Positions 35,310 to 44,393 are shown, counted from the first letter of the stretch. The stretch is DNA of 64,000 nucleotides from Hyphomonas pacifica (GCF_000682675.1 NZ_AWFA01000034.1:62001-126000), one strand, 5' to 3'. Made by a program: numbers and translations. Notes: a model not told the origin generated them from the letters alone.

Positions 35310-36098
35310 TCAACTCATATGTTCGAAATGCGCATCAAACCGGCCCATACCGGTTTCCGTCACCTGTCCGTCAATCAGGTCGCAACGGGAAATGTCAAAC
35401 TGCCCCTTCTCCACACGGATCATGTTGAAGGAAGGCGGCTCGGCTCTCAGCCGCGTGGACAATGTTCCGGAAGATACGGCCAGATAAGCGCCATTGGCGC
35501 GCTGGCGCAGCACAACGGAGGGCGTATGCACATGCCCTGTCAGCACCATCTGTATATGGCTCGCCGCCACCTTGTCACAGGCCCGCCTGCCCCGCCGCGT
35601 GCGCACCCGCAAAGGTGCATGGGGCAGAGACCGGAACGGATGGTGACAGGCCAGCAGCTTCACATCCGCCTTCTGCTCTCCGGCGCGCATGATCGCCTCA
35701 TCCAGCTCTTCCAGATTGACGGAACCTTCAGCCCAGTTACGGCGCACCTGCCAGCCGCGCGCCGTATTCAAGCCCACCGCCACGATACCGTCCATCCGAA
35801 CTTCATGCTGACAGTCTGCGAAATGACGCTTGAAACGCGCAAATGGGTCCAGCGCGCGACTCGCCAGGTCAAACATCGGCGTGTCATGATTTCCGGGCAC
35901 GATCAGTTTCGGCATATCAAAGCCGGACAGCCACTCCGCCGCCGCATCAAACTCCCGCCTGCGGCCTCTCTGCGTCAGGTCTCCGCAGATGACCAACAGG
36001 TCGGGCGCTTGCGCCTTGATATAGGCTTCACACCGGGCAATGGCGTCGGCGTCTTCTGAGCCGAAGTGAATGTCTGAAAGTTGGGCAATCCGGGTCAT
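35310..36098 (-). CDS. Metallophosphoesterase (calcineurin-like)
   Basis: A 262-residue calcineurin-like phosphoesterase with all five motif blocks: LSDIHFG (metal ligands D and H), ICGDLTQRG, PGNHDTP, ACHHPF and TGHVHTP. It resembles cyclic-nucleotide phosphodiesterases of the CpdA/YfcE-like kind, but the substrate is not clear from sequence. It overlaps the lipid-kinase-like gene by 4 bp (36095-36098, ATGA), so the two are translationally coupled. Confidence 0.85.
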   Translation of the reverse strand: MTRIAQLSDIHFGSEDADAIARCEAYIKAQAPDLLVICGDLTQRGRRREFDAAAEWLSGFDMPKLIVPGNHDTPMFDLASRALDPFARFKRHFADCQHEVRMDGIVAVGLNTARGWQVRRNWAEGSVNLEELDEAIMRAGEQKADVKLLACHHPFRSLPHAPLRVRTRRGRRACDKVAASHIQMVLTGHVHTPSVVLRQRANGAYLAVSSGTLSTRLRAEPPSFNMIRVEKGQFDISRCDLIDGQVTETGMGRFDAHFEHMS

Positions 36099-36973
36099 GA
36101 AGACATGTCAGGTACAAAGATTCGGGCCGCTGCATCGATCCTGCGAAACCGGACAGGCGGCTCCATCTCTGTCAGTTCCCCATCCAGAGTCAGACTGATC
36201 AGGCGCTTATTGGTCACAGAGACATCCACCTCGGGCAGATTGCGTACGTCGACACTTTCGGCATCGCGCCAGCCGGCGCTCAGCATCTGAAATCCGGTCT
36301 TGGCCAGATCAATCAGATTGGCAGGATTGATCGTAGCGACCTCCAGCATGCCAAGCGTGTCCGCATTGATGTTCACCGTCACGGCCGTGGCCTTCTCATG
36401 TGGCTTACCTGGCTCGCCCCATTCGATGTTGGATTCGAGGGACAGCGCGGAATCATCATGCACGATCTGGGCGGCCTCCAGAATATGGCCTTCCCGCAAG
36501 GCTTCGCGGGACTGGGTCAGGCGCGTCATGTCGCCAATCATCGCGGCAACGAAAAAGCGGTCTCCGCCGACAATTTCGCCGCACGACATGGTCCTGATCT
36601 CGCCGCCCTCAAGAGCGCGGTCCAGAATTTCGCTCCAGTCGTCAGTCTCGCCAATTGCGCGATGCGGCAGCATGTTCATCGTCCCCCCCGGCAAAGGTAG
36701 TACGGCTGGCCCGTCCGGCCCGGCATGTGACAGGGCGCAGGCAATCGTTCCATCCCCGCCCCACACAATCAACACATCAGGCTTGTCAGCCAGAGCGGCC
36801 TTCACAATTTCTCGAATATCCCCTTCCCCGGCCTCATGTATCTTAGCCTCATCCGGCAGGTCGGAGAGTTTCTCGCGTACGAGAGCAGCCGCATCCGCAG
36901 GGGTGCTTCCAGAGAGAGGGTTGATCACACAGGACACGCGGCCAAGCCGGGTCAAAGGCTTTGTTGTTGTCAT
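36095..36973 (-). CDS. Diacylglycerol/lipid kinase family protein
   Basis: A 292-residue protein of the DAGK catalytic-domain family, with INPLSGST (nucleotide-binding start), VWGGDGTIACAL (the GGDGT signature, about residues 70-81) and LPLPGGTMNMLPHRA. The C-terminal half is beta-rich, as in YegS/BmrU. It probably phosphorylates a lipid such as diacylglycerol. ATG at 36973 follows AGGA. It precedes the phosphoesterase in a two-gene operon, so an added phosphate could be removed by the partner, but that is only an inference. Confidence 0.85.
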   Translation of the reverse strand: MTTTKPLTRLGRVSCVINPLSGSTPADAAALVREKLSDLPDEAKIHEAGEGDIREIVKAALADKPDVLIVWGGDGTIACALSHAGPDGPAVLPLPGGTMNMLPHRAIGETDDWSEILDRALEGGEIRTMSCGEIVGGDRFFVAAMIGDMTRLTQSREALREGHILEAAQIVHDDSALSLESNIEWGEPGKPHEKATAVTVNINADTLGMLEVATINPANLIDLAKTGFQMLSAGWRDAESVDVRNLPEVDVSVTNKRLISLTLDGELTEMEPPVRFRRIDAAARIFVPDMSS

Positions 36974-37041
36974 TTTTCCTAAACGCGAAACCCCGCATCA
37001 GGTTCCTGCTCAACTGCAGTTGGGCCCACACCCGTAAAGAT

Positions 37042-37563
37042 TCACCGGGCAAGGCGGAAATGATGCGCCAGCGTCGTCAGATAGGTATGCACACGGGCGC
37101 TGACTTCTCCCTTCGAAACGACCGCCTCAAGCGCCCCCAGCGTCCAGCCAGCTGCCGGCACCAGGTCGCCGCGTAGCGCCTCAAGCGTCACGCGCTCATC
37201 TGTGGTCAGCGGCATCTGCCCGGCCCGATCCAGCAGTACCAGCAAGTCATGCACCTGCCGCATCGCCAGAAAGGCCCGCGACATCGGCGCCATCAGGCTG
37301 GCATCGTCGCGCCATGACCGGCCACCGAACATATCCTGCGTCACGGCCTGGCCTGCGCCATGGCAGTCATAGCTGATGCAGCCCGCATAGCCCTCTTCCA
37401 GGCGACGCGCATGAATGGCGCAGCGATTGTCCGCGCAGAGGTGCTGGCAGGGCGTATTGGCCGGCTTGGCGTGGCCAAATTCCGGCGACGGGTCGAATGG
37501 TGGGGCGACACAGCATAATCCGGCGCACCGGGCGCAATCGGCTTTCAGGGCGGGCTGGGGCAT
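37042..37563 (-). CDS. Cysteine-rich N-terminal domain protein (CxxCxxLCC type), unknown
   Basis: A 173-residue protein with DCARCAGLCCVAPPFD near residue 10, then CQHLCADNRCAIHARR and GCISYDCHGAGQAV. The Cys pattern is a putative metal-binding cluster that I have seen as the N-terminal part of pentapeptide-repeat proteins; here the pentapeptide part is absent, so this is a standalone version. The C-terminal half is helical (MRQVHDLLVLLDRAGQ). No signal peptide; likely cytoplasmic. Function unknown. A palindrome CAACTGCAGTTG lies just downstream (37011-37022). Confidence 0.6.
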   Translation of the reverse strand: MPQPALKADCARCAGLCCVAPPFDPSPEFGHAKPANTPCQHLCADNRCAIHARRLEEGYAGCISYDCHGAGQAVTQDMFGGRSWRDDASLMAPMSRAFLAMRQVHDLLVLLDRAGQMPLTTDERVTLEALRGDLVPAAGWTLGALEAVVSKGEVSARVHTYLTTLAHHFRLAR

Positions 37564-37699
37564 GTCTGTCCGTCTGATCTAGCGAAGGGTGCGGAAAAGT
37601 CTCCGGCTTAGGCGATCCTTCCTCCCCTCACAACCGGTCCACGCACGCCGGATCGCGTTGGGGGCTCCCACCCTGCGAAATAATGTCTATATGTGCGCG

Positions 37700-38533
37700 A
37701 TGACTGATTCTGCAGGTACCCAATCCTTTTCCGTTGCCATTGCTGGCGTAGCAGGCCGCATGGGCCGGCAACTCGTCGGCGCGGCGCTCGATTCCGGCCT
37801 TGATGTCACCGGCGGCAGTGAAGCCCCGGCCTCTGAGCATCTCGGCAGCGACATTGGCGAACTGGCAGGCCGCCGCCTGCTTCACCTGAAACCCGCGACA
37901 GACCCGGTCTCTGCTGCAGGCAATGCCGATGTCTGGATTGATTTCACCCGCCCTGCCGCGACACTCGCCGCGCTGGACTCTCTGAAACATACCCGCGTCC
38001 GCGCCGCCATAATCGGCACGACGGGCTTCACCCCGGCAGAAGAGGCAGAAATCGCCCGCGCCGCGAATGGCCTGGCCATCGTCAAGGCGGGCAATTTCTC
38101 GGTCGGCGTCAATCTGCTTCAGGCCCTGACCCGCATGGCCGCAGAACGCCTCGGCCCGGACTGGGATATCGAGATCTACGAAACTCACCACCGCCGCAAG
38201 GTGGACGCGCCCTCCGGCACGGCGCTGATGCTGGGCGAGGCCGCCGCTGAAGGCCGGGGCAAGCCGCTGTCAGAGCTGCGCGCGCCTCCCTATGATGGCC
38301 CGGATGCCAAGCGCCGCGCAGGCAATATCGGCTTTGCTGTGCGCCGCACTGGCGGGGTAATCGGAGATCATGAAGTCAGTTTTGGCTCCGATATGGAGCT
38401 GCTGACCCTCAGCCACACAGCGCTGGATCGCGCCGTTTTTGCGCATGGTGCGCTCAGCGCTGCTGCGTGGGCCGTTCAACAGGACCCGGGCCTGTACAAT
38501 ATGAACGATGTGCTGGGTCTTTCCGGCAACTAG
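37700..38533 (+). CDS. dapB: 4-hydroxy-tetrahydrodipicolinate reductase
   Basis: A 277-residue enzyme of lysine and diaminopimelate synthesis that reduces the product of DapA with NAD(P)H. The nucleotide motif is VAIAGVAGRMGRQLVGAAL, and the substrate loop ETHHRRKVDAPSGTALML contains the catalytic His/His/Lys region. GTTGFTPAEEAEIARAA and the C-terminal LYNMNDVLGL are typical. ATG at 37700 gives normal length; ATG at 37691 is close by; no strong ribosome site. Stands alone. Confidence 0.93.
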   Translation: MTDSAGTQSFSVAIAGVAGRMGRQLVGAALDSGLDVTGGSEAPASEHLGSDIGELAGRRLLHLKPATDPVSAAGNADVWIDFTRPAATLAALDSLKHTRVRAAIIGTTGFTPAEEAEIARAANGLAIVKAGNFSVGVNLLQALTRMAAERLGPDWDIEIYETHHRRKVDAPSGTALMLGEAAAEGRGKPLSELRAPPYDGPDAKRRAGNIGFAVRRTGGVIGDHEVSFGSDMELLTLSHTALDRAVFAHGALSAAAWAVQQDPGLYNMNDVLGLSGN

Positions 38534-38631
38534 GGCCATTCCTCGCATGCCCAGCAGATGAATCAGGGTTGACGCCCCCGCGTGCAATGGCAGCATGACA
38601 AGTTCGTTATGTTTTTGCCACAGGATGGGCG

Positions 38632-39036
38632 ATGATCGGTATAGTAGTAGTCAGCCACGGAAAGCTCGCGCGCGAACTGGTCGCCGCCACAGAGCATGTG
38701 GTTGGGGAGCAAGAGCGCTTCCGCTCGATCTCGATTGAGGTCGAAGATGATATTGAGGCCCGCCGGGATCAGATCCGCGAAACGGCCAAATCCTGCGATA
38801 CCGGCAAGGGCGTTATCATCCTGACAGACATGTTTGGCGGCACACCGTCCAATCTGGCCATGTCGGTGATGAGCGCTGGCCATATCGAAGTCCTCTCCGG
38901 CGTGAATCTGCCCATGCTGATCAAGCTGGCCGAAGTGCGCGGAGAGCTTGGCCTGAAGGACGCGGCCAAGATCGCCGCCGAGGCCGGCCGCAAATATATC
39001 AACATCGCGTCTGAATTGCTGGCGAAGTCCAGCTGA
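38632..39036 (+). CDS. PTS EIIA-Man family protein (EIIA/ManX-like)
   Basis: A 134-residue mannose-type EIIA domain. The active histidine is His9 in VVVSHGKLARE, and the fold shows TDMFGGTPSNLAM (helix/loop after the second strand). In alphaproteobacteria this protein works in the regulatory PTS that ends at EIIA and HPr rather than sugar uptake. ATG at 38632 follows AGGA. Its stop overlaps the HPr start, so the two are coupled. The usual companion hprK is not in the window; dapB lies upstream. Confidence 0.9.
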   Translation: MIGIVVVSHGKLARELVAATEHVVGEQERFRSISIEVEDDIEARRDQIRETAKSCDTGKGVIILTDMFGGTPSNLAMSVMSAGHIEVLSGVNLPMLIKLAEVRGELGLKDAAKIAAEAGRKYINIASELLAKSS

Positions 39037-39341
39037 TGACAGATACGCAGACCACCGCCAGCCAGCGCGCCACCATTGTCAACCGGAAGGGCCTGCATGC
39101 CAGGGCATCCGCCAAACTGTCGCGTCTGGCCGGGGAGTTCGACTCCCGCATCATCGTCACCCATGAGGGCGAAACGGCCGATGCCCGCTCAATCATGGAC
39201 CTGATGATGCTGGTGGCACATACGGGCTGCGAAGTGGACATTCGCGCAGAGGGCCCGGACGCCGCAGAGGCGGTCACCGCCATCGCCAGCCTGATCGCCG
39301 AAGGCTTCGGCGAACAGGGCGACGCCGACGCGCTTTGCTGA
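39036..39341 (+). CDS. ptsH: HPr family phosphocarrier protein
   Basis: A 101-residue HPr with the active histidine at position 21 (NRKGLHARASAKL) and the regulatory serine region ARSIMDLMML, so phosphorylation at both sites is plausible. HPr receives phosphate from EI and passes it to EIIA-Man encoded just upstream; the Ser site is the target of HPr kinase in this clade. Its start overlaps the EIIA stop. C terminus GDADALC is slightly extended. The ssrA gene starts about 45 bp further on. Confidence 0.9.
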   Translation: MTDTQTTASQRATIVNRKGLHARASAKLSRLAGEFDSRIIVTHEGETADARSIMDLMMLVAHTGCEVDIRAEGPDAAEAVTAIASLIAEGFGEQGDADALC

Positions 39342-39350
39342 AGCCGCCCC

Positions 39351-39379
39351 TTCCAACGCGCCCAAATCATCCCTATATT
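39351..39379 (+). promoter_or_regulatory. Promoter of the tmRNA gene
   Basis: TTCCAA (39351-39356) and TATATT (39374-39379), separated by exactly 17 bp, form a sigma70-type promoter. Its predicted start at about 39386 falls at the 5' edge of the acceptor part of ssrA. Confidence 0.6.
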
Positions 39380-39385
39380 GGTCAT

Positions 39386-39710
39386 GTCTTCGGACTATGG
39401 CGATAAACGCGCGTGTAATAAGCGGTTCGGACCCGGGGGCGGTACCCGGCGGCTCCACCAAAAGCAGGTTCAGGCGGATTCACCTACGCCTGTTTCTGAC
39501 GGGGCCGAAATAGGATCGACGGACGTGTAAAGACGATGCCTTCGCCGGATTGGGCCCCCTCAGAAGCCCATATCACATAGTTGCAAACGACAACTTTGCT
39601 GAAGGTGAACTGCTCGCAGCGTAAGCTGTGCGCGGATTACCGCTTTAACTCCTAGGGATTCAGCTCTCTAGGCGGGGCCCGGAGGCGCCTGGCAACAGAA
39701 GCCTCCACCT
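39386..39710 (+). ncRNA. ssrA: tmRNA (ssrA), circularly permuted two-piece form
   Basis: The 3' acceptor part comes first, as in alphaproteobacteria: T-arm (39433-39449, stem CCGGG/CCCGG), 3' acceptor strand CGGCTCC (39450-39456), and CCA at 39458-39460. The intervening loop (39461-39500) can fold on CAGGCG/CGCCTG. The coding part then begins GGGGCCG (39501-39507), which pairs with CGGCTCC, and the tag frame GCA AAC GAC ... GCG TAA (39583-39624) encodes ANDNFAEGELLAA. The 3' end near the GGAGGC/GCCTCC stem (to about 39710) is approximate. It rescues stalled ribosomes and tags products for ClpXP. Confidence 0.93.
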
Positions 39711-39807
39711 TATCCCTCTCCCCACAATTTCCGGACAATCTCGCGGGCGCAACTAGCCTCTCGCGCTGAGACCCGTTAGCCTTTGGGCCAAGCAAAGGGG
39801 GTTCACC

Positions 39808-41442
39808 ATGAAACGTATAGTTCTGGCAGCTATATCGGCGCTGCTTCTGGCGGCCTGCTCAGCTGAGCCCCCTGCGCCAGACAGGAGAGACCGCTCCATG
39901 CCGAAACAGGATACGCCCACCACGCCCGCCTATGCCGCCAGCGGCTTGACGGCCAAGCCCCTGCCCGAACTGGCCGAAGCTCTGAAGGCGGGTGACATCA
40001 GCGCCGAAGCGCTCACCCTGGCCTATATCGAACGCATTCAGGCCGTCGATCAGTCCGGCCCGACACTGCAGGCCGTGCTCAGCCTGAACCCGGATGCCAT
40101 GGCACAGGCCCGCGCTTTGGATGCCAAGCTGATGGCCGGGGAACCGGTCGGCCTGCTGCACGGCGTGCCGATCCTTGTGAAAGACAATATCGAGACACGG
40201 GACCAGATGCCGACCACGGCCGGCTCGCTCGCGCTGGAAAGCAATTTCAGTGAGCGCGATGCGCCCCTGATTGCGGCCTTGCGCGCCGAGGGCGCGATCA
40301 TCCTTGGCAAGACCAATTTGAGCGAATGGGCGAATTTCCGCTCCAACACATCCATGAGCGGCTGGTCAGCCCTCGGCGGACAAGTGCGCAATCCGCACAT
40401 GCTGGACCGCAATCCCTGTGGGTCCAGCTCCGGCTCGGGCGTTGCGGCGGCAGCGTCGCTGGCGGCTGGCACGATCGGCACGGAGACCAATGGCTCGATC
40501 ATTTGTCCCTCTACGGTCAATGGAGTCGTCGGGTTCAAGCCAACGGTCGGCCTTGTCTCACAGGAATATATCGTGCCGATCTCTTCATCGCAGGACACGG
40601 CCGGACCGATCACGAAGACCGTGGAAGGCGCCGCCCTGATGCTCACCGCCATGGCCACCGGCGAAGCAAAGACAGACTATGTCGCAGCCCTCGACATGCA
40701 GGCTCTGCAAGGCAGGCGCATCGGTGTTCTACGGGATGCCGAAGGCGACAATCCGCACATCCGCGCCCTGTTCGAAGATGCCCTGAGCGAGATGGAAAAA
40801 TCTGGCGCAACCCTGGTCGACATCAAGGGCCCTGACATGCCAGGAGAGTTCTGGAGCAAGTCCTACACTGTGCTGCTTTACGAATTCAAGGCTACGCTGA
40901 ACGCCTATCTCGCGACCACACCGAACACTGTGACCCACCGCACGCTGAAGGATATCATCGCCTTCAATACGGAAAATGCCGTCACCGAACTCGCCCTGTT
41001 CGACCAGAGCATTTTTGAGGCCGCAGAGGCGAAAGGCGGGCTCGCTTCAGAAGACTATATCGCCGCGCGCGATTTCGTTCAGTCCGCGACCCGGGAAAAC
41101 GGCATTGACCGAATGCTGGTCGAAAACAATGTCGACGCGCTGGTTGCCCCAAGCGGCCCCTTTGCCCCGCGCGTGGACCCGGTGAATGGCGATGTCTGGC
41201 CGGACTGGCCGGGCGCGGGCTCAATGGCGGCGGTGGCCGGCTATCCACACCTCACGGTTCCCATGGGCACATATCGCGGCATGCCGGTAGGCATATCCTT
41301 TATCGGCGGCAAGGATCAGGACGCCAAGATCCTCTCCCTCGGCTATGCCTATGAACAGCTCAGCCAGAAACGCCCGGAACCGCAATATTATCAGACCGCA
41401 GAAGACCTGCCCGAAATCTCCACAGCCATGAACCGGCACTGA
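39808..41442 (+). CDS. Exported amidase, lipoprotein
   Basis: A 544-residue amidase-signature enzyme, second in this window. Signal peptide with lipobox LLAAC-S at residues 13-18, so likely membrane anchored. Catalytic features: Lys in PILVKDNIETR, Ser/Ser in CGSSSGSGVAAA and nucleophile in GTETNGSIICPST. It resembles AtzE/glutamyl-amidotransferase-like amidases that act on small amides; substrate unknown. ATG at 39808 is preceded by AAAGGGGG. Stands alone after ssrA, convergent with the GST gene. Confidence 0.88.
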   Translation: MKRIVLAAISALLLAACSAEPPAPDRRDRSMPKQDTPTTPAYAASGLTAKPLPELAEALKAGDISAEALTLAYIERIQAVDQSGPTLQAVLSLNPDAMAQARALDAKLMAGEPVGLLHGVPILVKDNIETRDQMPTTAGSLALESNFSERDAPLIAALRAEGAIILGKTNLSEWANFRSNTSMSGWSALGGQVRNPHMLDRNPCGSSSGSGVAAAASLAAGTIGTETNGSIICPSTVNGVVGFKPTVGLVSQEYIVPISSSQDTAGPITKTVEGAALMLTAMATGEAKTDYVAALDMQALQGRRIGVLRDAEGDNPHIRALFEDALSEMEKSGATLVDIKGPDMPGEFWSKSYTVLLYEFKATLNAYLATTPNTVTHRTLKDIIAFNTENAVTELALFDQSIFEAAEAKGGLASEDYIAARDFVQSATRENGIDRMLVENNVDALVAPSGPFAPRVDPVNGDVWPDWPGAGSMAAVAGYPHLTVPMGTYRGMPVGISFIGGKDQDAKILSLGYAYEQLSQKRPEPQYYQTAEDLPEISTAMNRH

Positions 41443-41491
41443 CCGACTAAGCTGACGGCCCACACCTGGCCCGCCTTCGCGCGGGTCACAA

Positions 41492-42163
41492 TTAGAGGAG
41501 GATTGTGCCCTTGCCGTCCTTTTCCAGCGCGCGGATATAGGACGGGTATTCCCGCATCTGTGTCAGGAAACGATGGGCATTCGGATAGCGCTCCGCATCC
41601 ATCCCCGCACGGTGCGCGCACAGTTCCATGGAATAGCCCATCACGATGTCCGCCGCCGTCAGACTGTCTCCGGCGAACCATTTGTGCTCCCCAAGCGCGC
41701 GCTCGATTTCGCTCATCAGGGCCTTCAGGCGCGGTCCAAAAAAGGCCTTGTCCAGCCCGCCGACCATCATCTTCGCCGCCGGCTTCAGAAAAAAGGGCGC
41801 ACGCCCCGTCATCGCCATCATGACAAATTTGTTGGTCAGCAAGGGCTGCAAACTGCCTTGAGACGTGTGGAACCAGAACAGATAACGCGACCGGTCCGGC
41901 GTGCCCGGTGCGGGGCGCAGGCGGCCATCATCATGCTTGTCACAGATATAGTCGACAATGGCATTGGTCTCGGCCAGGTTCAGCCCGTCATCGGAAATAC
42001 ACGGTGCCGTGCCCAGCGGAGAGATGGCCTTGTACTCTGCCGGGGCCAGCCGCGTCTGAGGATCGCGGTCATACAGCTTCACTTCATACGGCACGCTCAA
42101 TTCCTCCAGCAGCCACAGAATGCGAATGGACTGGGATTTCTCCAGATGGTGCAGCGTGATCAT
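41492..42163 (-). CDS. Glutathione S-transferase
   Basis: A 223-residue cytosolic GST. N-terminal thioredoxin-like domain begins ITLHHLEKSQSIRILWLLEELSVPYEV, contains the cis-Pro motif PLGTAPCISDDGLNLAETNAI, and the C-terminal helical domain has KWFAGDSLTAADIVMGY (the conserved N-cap and Asp). Similar to Gst proteins of the beta-proteobacterial YfcF kind. Ser in KSQSIR could activate GSH. ATG at 42163 follows GAGGGG. Single gene. Confidence 0.85.
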   Translation of the reverse strand: MITLHHLEKSQSIRILWLLEELSVPYEVKLYDRDPQTRLAPAEYKAISPLGTAPCISDDGLNLAETNAIVDYICDKHDDGRLRPAPGTPDRSRYLFWFHTSQGSLQPLLTNKFVMMAMTGRAPFFLKPAAKMMVGGLDKAFFGPRLKALMSEIERALGEHKWFAGDSLTAADIVMGYSMELCAHRAGMDAERYPNAHRFLTQMREYPSYIRALEKDGKGTILL

Positions 42164-42361
42164 GTGTTTCCCCTCATCAAACAGGCGCTAGTCAGCAAAT
42201 TAGGGCAGCCCTGCACCGCCGCCCAGCCTGTCGCGGGGGAAAAGCCGCAAATAATGTCAAATCCTGCACCTTTCGACGCAGCCTGCGCGCCGCACCTTCA
42301 CATTCACGCAACAATCGGCCTTTACCGGAAAACAGACTCTTTGCCATCGGGATGAGACCTT

Positions 42362-43636
42362 ATGAGACACCCCCTTCGCCTGATCCTGGCTGCGGCCAGC
42401 CTGCTGCTTGCCGCCACCTGCGCCACCCAGCCAAAACAAGCTTCCCTTGCCCCGCAGGACCAGCCGCGCGTGCTGATGATCGGCCTGGATGGCCTGCGCG
42501 CAGACTTGCCTGGCCGTTCCGACGCGCCAAACCTTAAGGCGCTTGCGGCGCGCGGTGTGCAGGCCGAAGCGATGTATCCCGTCATGCCCAGCAAGACCTT
42601 TGTGAATTTCTACTCCCTCGCAACGGGGCTCTATCCCGAACATCACGGCATGGTGGCCAACGCCCCCTATGACCGCGAACTGGACGAGACCTTCACCAAT
42701 GATACAGGCCCGCAGGACAGCCGCTGGTGGGGCGGAGAGCCGATCTGGATCACCGCCGAAAAGCACGGCCTGAAGACAGCCATCATGTTCTGGCTCGGCT
42801 CCGAAGCAGAGATTGAGGGCATGCATGCCAGCCGCTGGAGCCCCTATGAACATGAAAAACCTTATCAGGAGCGCGTCGACGAAGTGCTTTCCTGGTTTGA
42901 TGGAGACCCGGCAGACTGGCCCCGTTTCGCCGCCGTCTATTTTGACCGGGTCGACACCGCCGCCCACTATTTCGGTCCGGACTCACCCGAAGCGGCAGAG
43001 GCCGTGAAGGAAGTAGACGGCTATGTTGGCCAACTGGTCGACGGCCTGAAAGCGCGCGGCCTGCTCGATACCACCACCATCATCGTGGTCGCAGATCATG
43101 GCATGTCGCTCGCCACGGAAGACAAGGTGATCGACATTGGCGCGATGCTGGATATGGACGCCCTGATCATTCCGCAATTCAGCGGCAAATATGGCGGCTC
43201 GCCCCAGCCTTTCATTCAGGTCTATGGCGATGAAGCCGCCATCGAAACGACCTACCAGCAGCTGAAAGACTTCAGCCCGCACATCAAGGCATGGAAGCGC
43301 GGTGAAATGCCGGACTATTACCATTTCGATCACCCGACCCGCGGGCCGGACCTGTTCGTTCTGGCTGAGCCGGGCTGGAACGTCCGTGCCGTGAAGTTTG
43401 GCAGCGGCGGCATGTTCATGAAGGGCGTGCACGGCTATGACAATCACGCGCCGGATATGGCTGCCACCTTCATTGGCGCCGGTCCGATCTTTCCGAAAGG
43501 CGAGATCGCCAGGCCCTTCGAGAATGTGAATGTCTACATGATGGCTGCCTGTGCCCTCGGCATTCCCCCTGCCCCAACGGATGGAGACCCGACCGTCGTC
43601 GCAGAGATTACCGGCAATCGCTGTCCGGCGAAATAA
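42362..43636 (+). CDS. NPP-like ectonucleotide pyrophosphatase/phosphodiesterase
   Basis: A 424-residue exported member of the alkaline phosphatase superfamily, NPP type. The first metal ligand is Asp in MIGLDGLRADL, the nucleophile is Thr in MPSKTFVNFYSLATGLYPEHHG, and further ligands are DRVDTAAHYFGP and VVADHGMS, with His in GVHGYDNHAPDM. Export signal: hydrophobic stretch ends AATC-A, where Thr at -1 is an unusual lipobox residue, so lipid attachment is uncertain. It may hydrolyse nucleotides, phosphodiesters or lipids. Stand-alone. Confidence 0.85.
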   Translation: MRHPLRLILAAASLLLAATCATQPKQASLAPQDQPRVLMIGLDGLRADLPGRSDAPNLKALAARGVQAEAMYPVMPSKTFVNFYSLATGLYPEHHGMVANAPYDRELDETFTNDTGPQDSRWWGGEPIWITAEKHGLKTAIMFWLGSEAEIEGMHASRWSPYEHEKPYQERVDEVLSWFDGDPADWPRFAAVYFDRVDTAAHYFGPDSPEAAEAVKEVDGYVGQLVDGLKARGLLDTTTIIVVADHGMSLATEDKVIDIGAMLDMDALIIPQFSGKYGGSPQPFIQVYGDEAAIETTYQQLKDFSPHIKAWKRGEMPDYYHFDHPTRGPDLFVLAEPGWNVRAVKFGSGGMFMKGVHGYDNHAPDMAATFIGAGPIFPKGEIARPFENVNVYMMAACALGIPPAPTDGDPTVVAEITGNRCPAK

Positions 43637-43667
43637 CGTCAGCCCATGCAGTGTGCAGAACGCAGGC

Positions 43668-44393
43668 TCAGGCCGCGTCCAGCTCCGCGCGTACATTCAG
43701 ATGGTCTGAACAGATCTCGGTCCCGTGATGGTAATGGCTCAAATCCAGCGCGGGGCCGGTCAGGATATGGTCATAGGCCTGCTGCGGCTTCCAGGCCGGA
43801 TAGGTCGGCACGGCCTGATGGGTCAGTTCTGTCCGCATACGGCCCAGAAACCCTTCAATGGCGCTGGCATGCAGGCCGCAATTGAAATCTCCCATCACGA
43901 CCCAGCGGCCATGACGGGGTAGATTATCTGCAATGAAGTCCAGCTGGCGTTCCTGGTCCTTGCGCCCAAGGCTGAGGTGCACGCACACCACATCAAAGCT
44001 GATCTCGGCCTCCACGGTCGCAATCAGACAGCCCCGCCCCGGCACACGGCCCGGCAATTTCAAATCGCGTATGTCCTGCAGCGGATAGTGGCTGAGAATG
44101 GCATTGCCATGGCGCGAGATACCCCGCACCACCCGATTTTCCTGAATCGCCAGATGCTCATGCTCTGACAATTCGGCAATCGCATTCGCCTGACAGCGAT
44201 AGCCTGCGCGGCGCCCGCCCAGATCCACTTCCTGTAGACAGACAATGTCTGTGGAACGGATCGTCTCGGCGATGGTTTCCAGTATGCTCGCCTTGGATCT
44301 GGTATGGAAAACCTGCCGATGCGCGCGCGTCAGATACTGGGAATAGCCAGCGGTCGCGATCGCAGCCTGAATGTTCCAGGTCATCAGTTTCAA
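43668..44393 (-). CDS. Endonuclease/exonuclease/phosphatase family protein
   Basis: A 241-residue EEP-fold protein with TWNIQAA (N metal ligand), VCLQEVDLGGRRAG (Glu), SRHGNAILSHYPL, VVCVHLSLGRKDQERQLDF, VVMGDFNCG (D-x-N) and the final ICSDHLNVRAEL (S-D-H). The group contains nucleases, inositol phosphatases and sphingomyelinases, so the substrate cannot be told. Cytoplasmic; no signal peptide. Divergent from the cardiolipin synthase gene, 74 bp apart, and convergent on the NPP-like gene. Confidence 0.82.
   Translation of the reverse strand: MKLMTWNIQAAIATAGYSQYLTRAHRQVFHTRSKASILETIAETIRSTDIVCLQEVDLGGRRAGYRCQANAIAELSEHEHLAIQENRVVRGISRHGNAILSHYPLQDIRDLKLPGRVPGRGCLIATVEAEISFDVVCVHLSLGRKDQERQLDFIADNLPRHGRWVVMGDFNCGLHASAIEGFLGRMRTELTHQAVPTYPAWKPQQAYDHILTGPALDLSHYHHGTEICSDHLNVRAELDAA

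Noticed and set aside
34998-36059. 353-aa frame overlapping the LysR and phosphoesterase genes
   Set aside because: It crosses two real genes in the wrong frame or strand.
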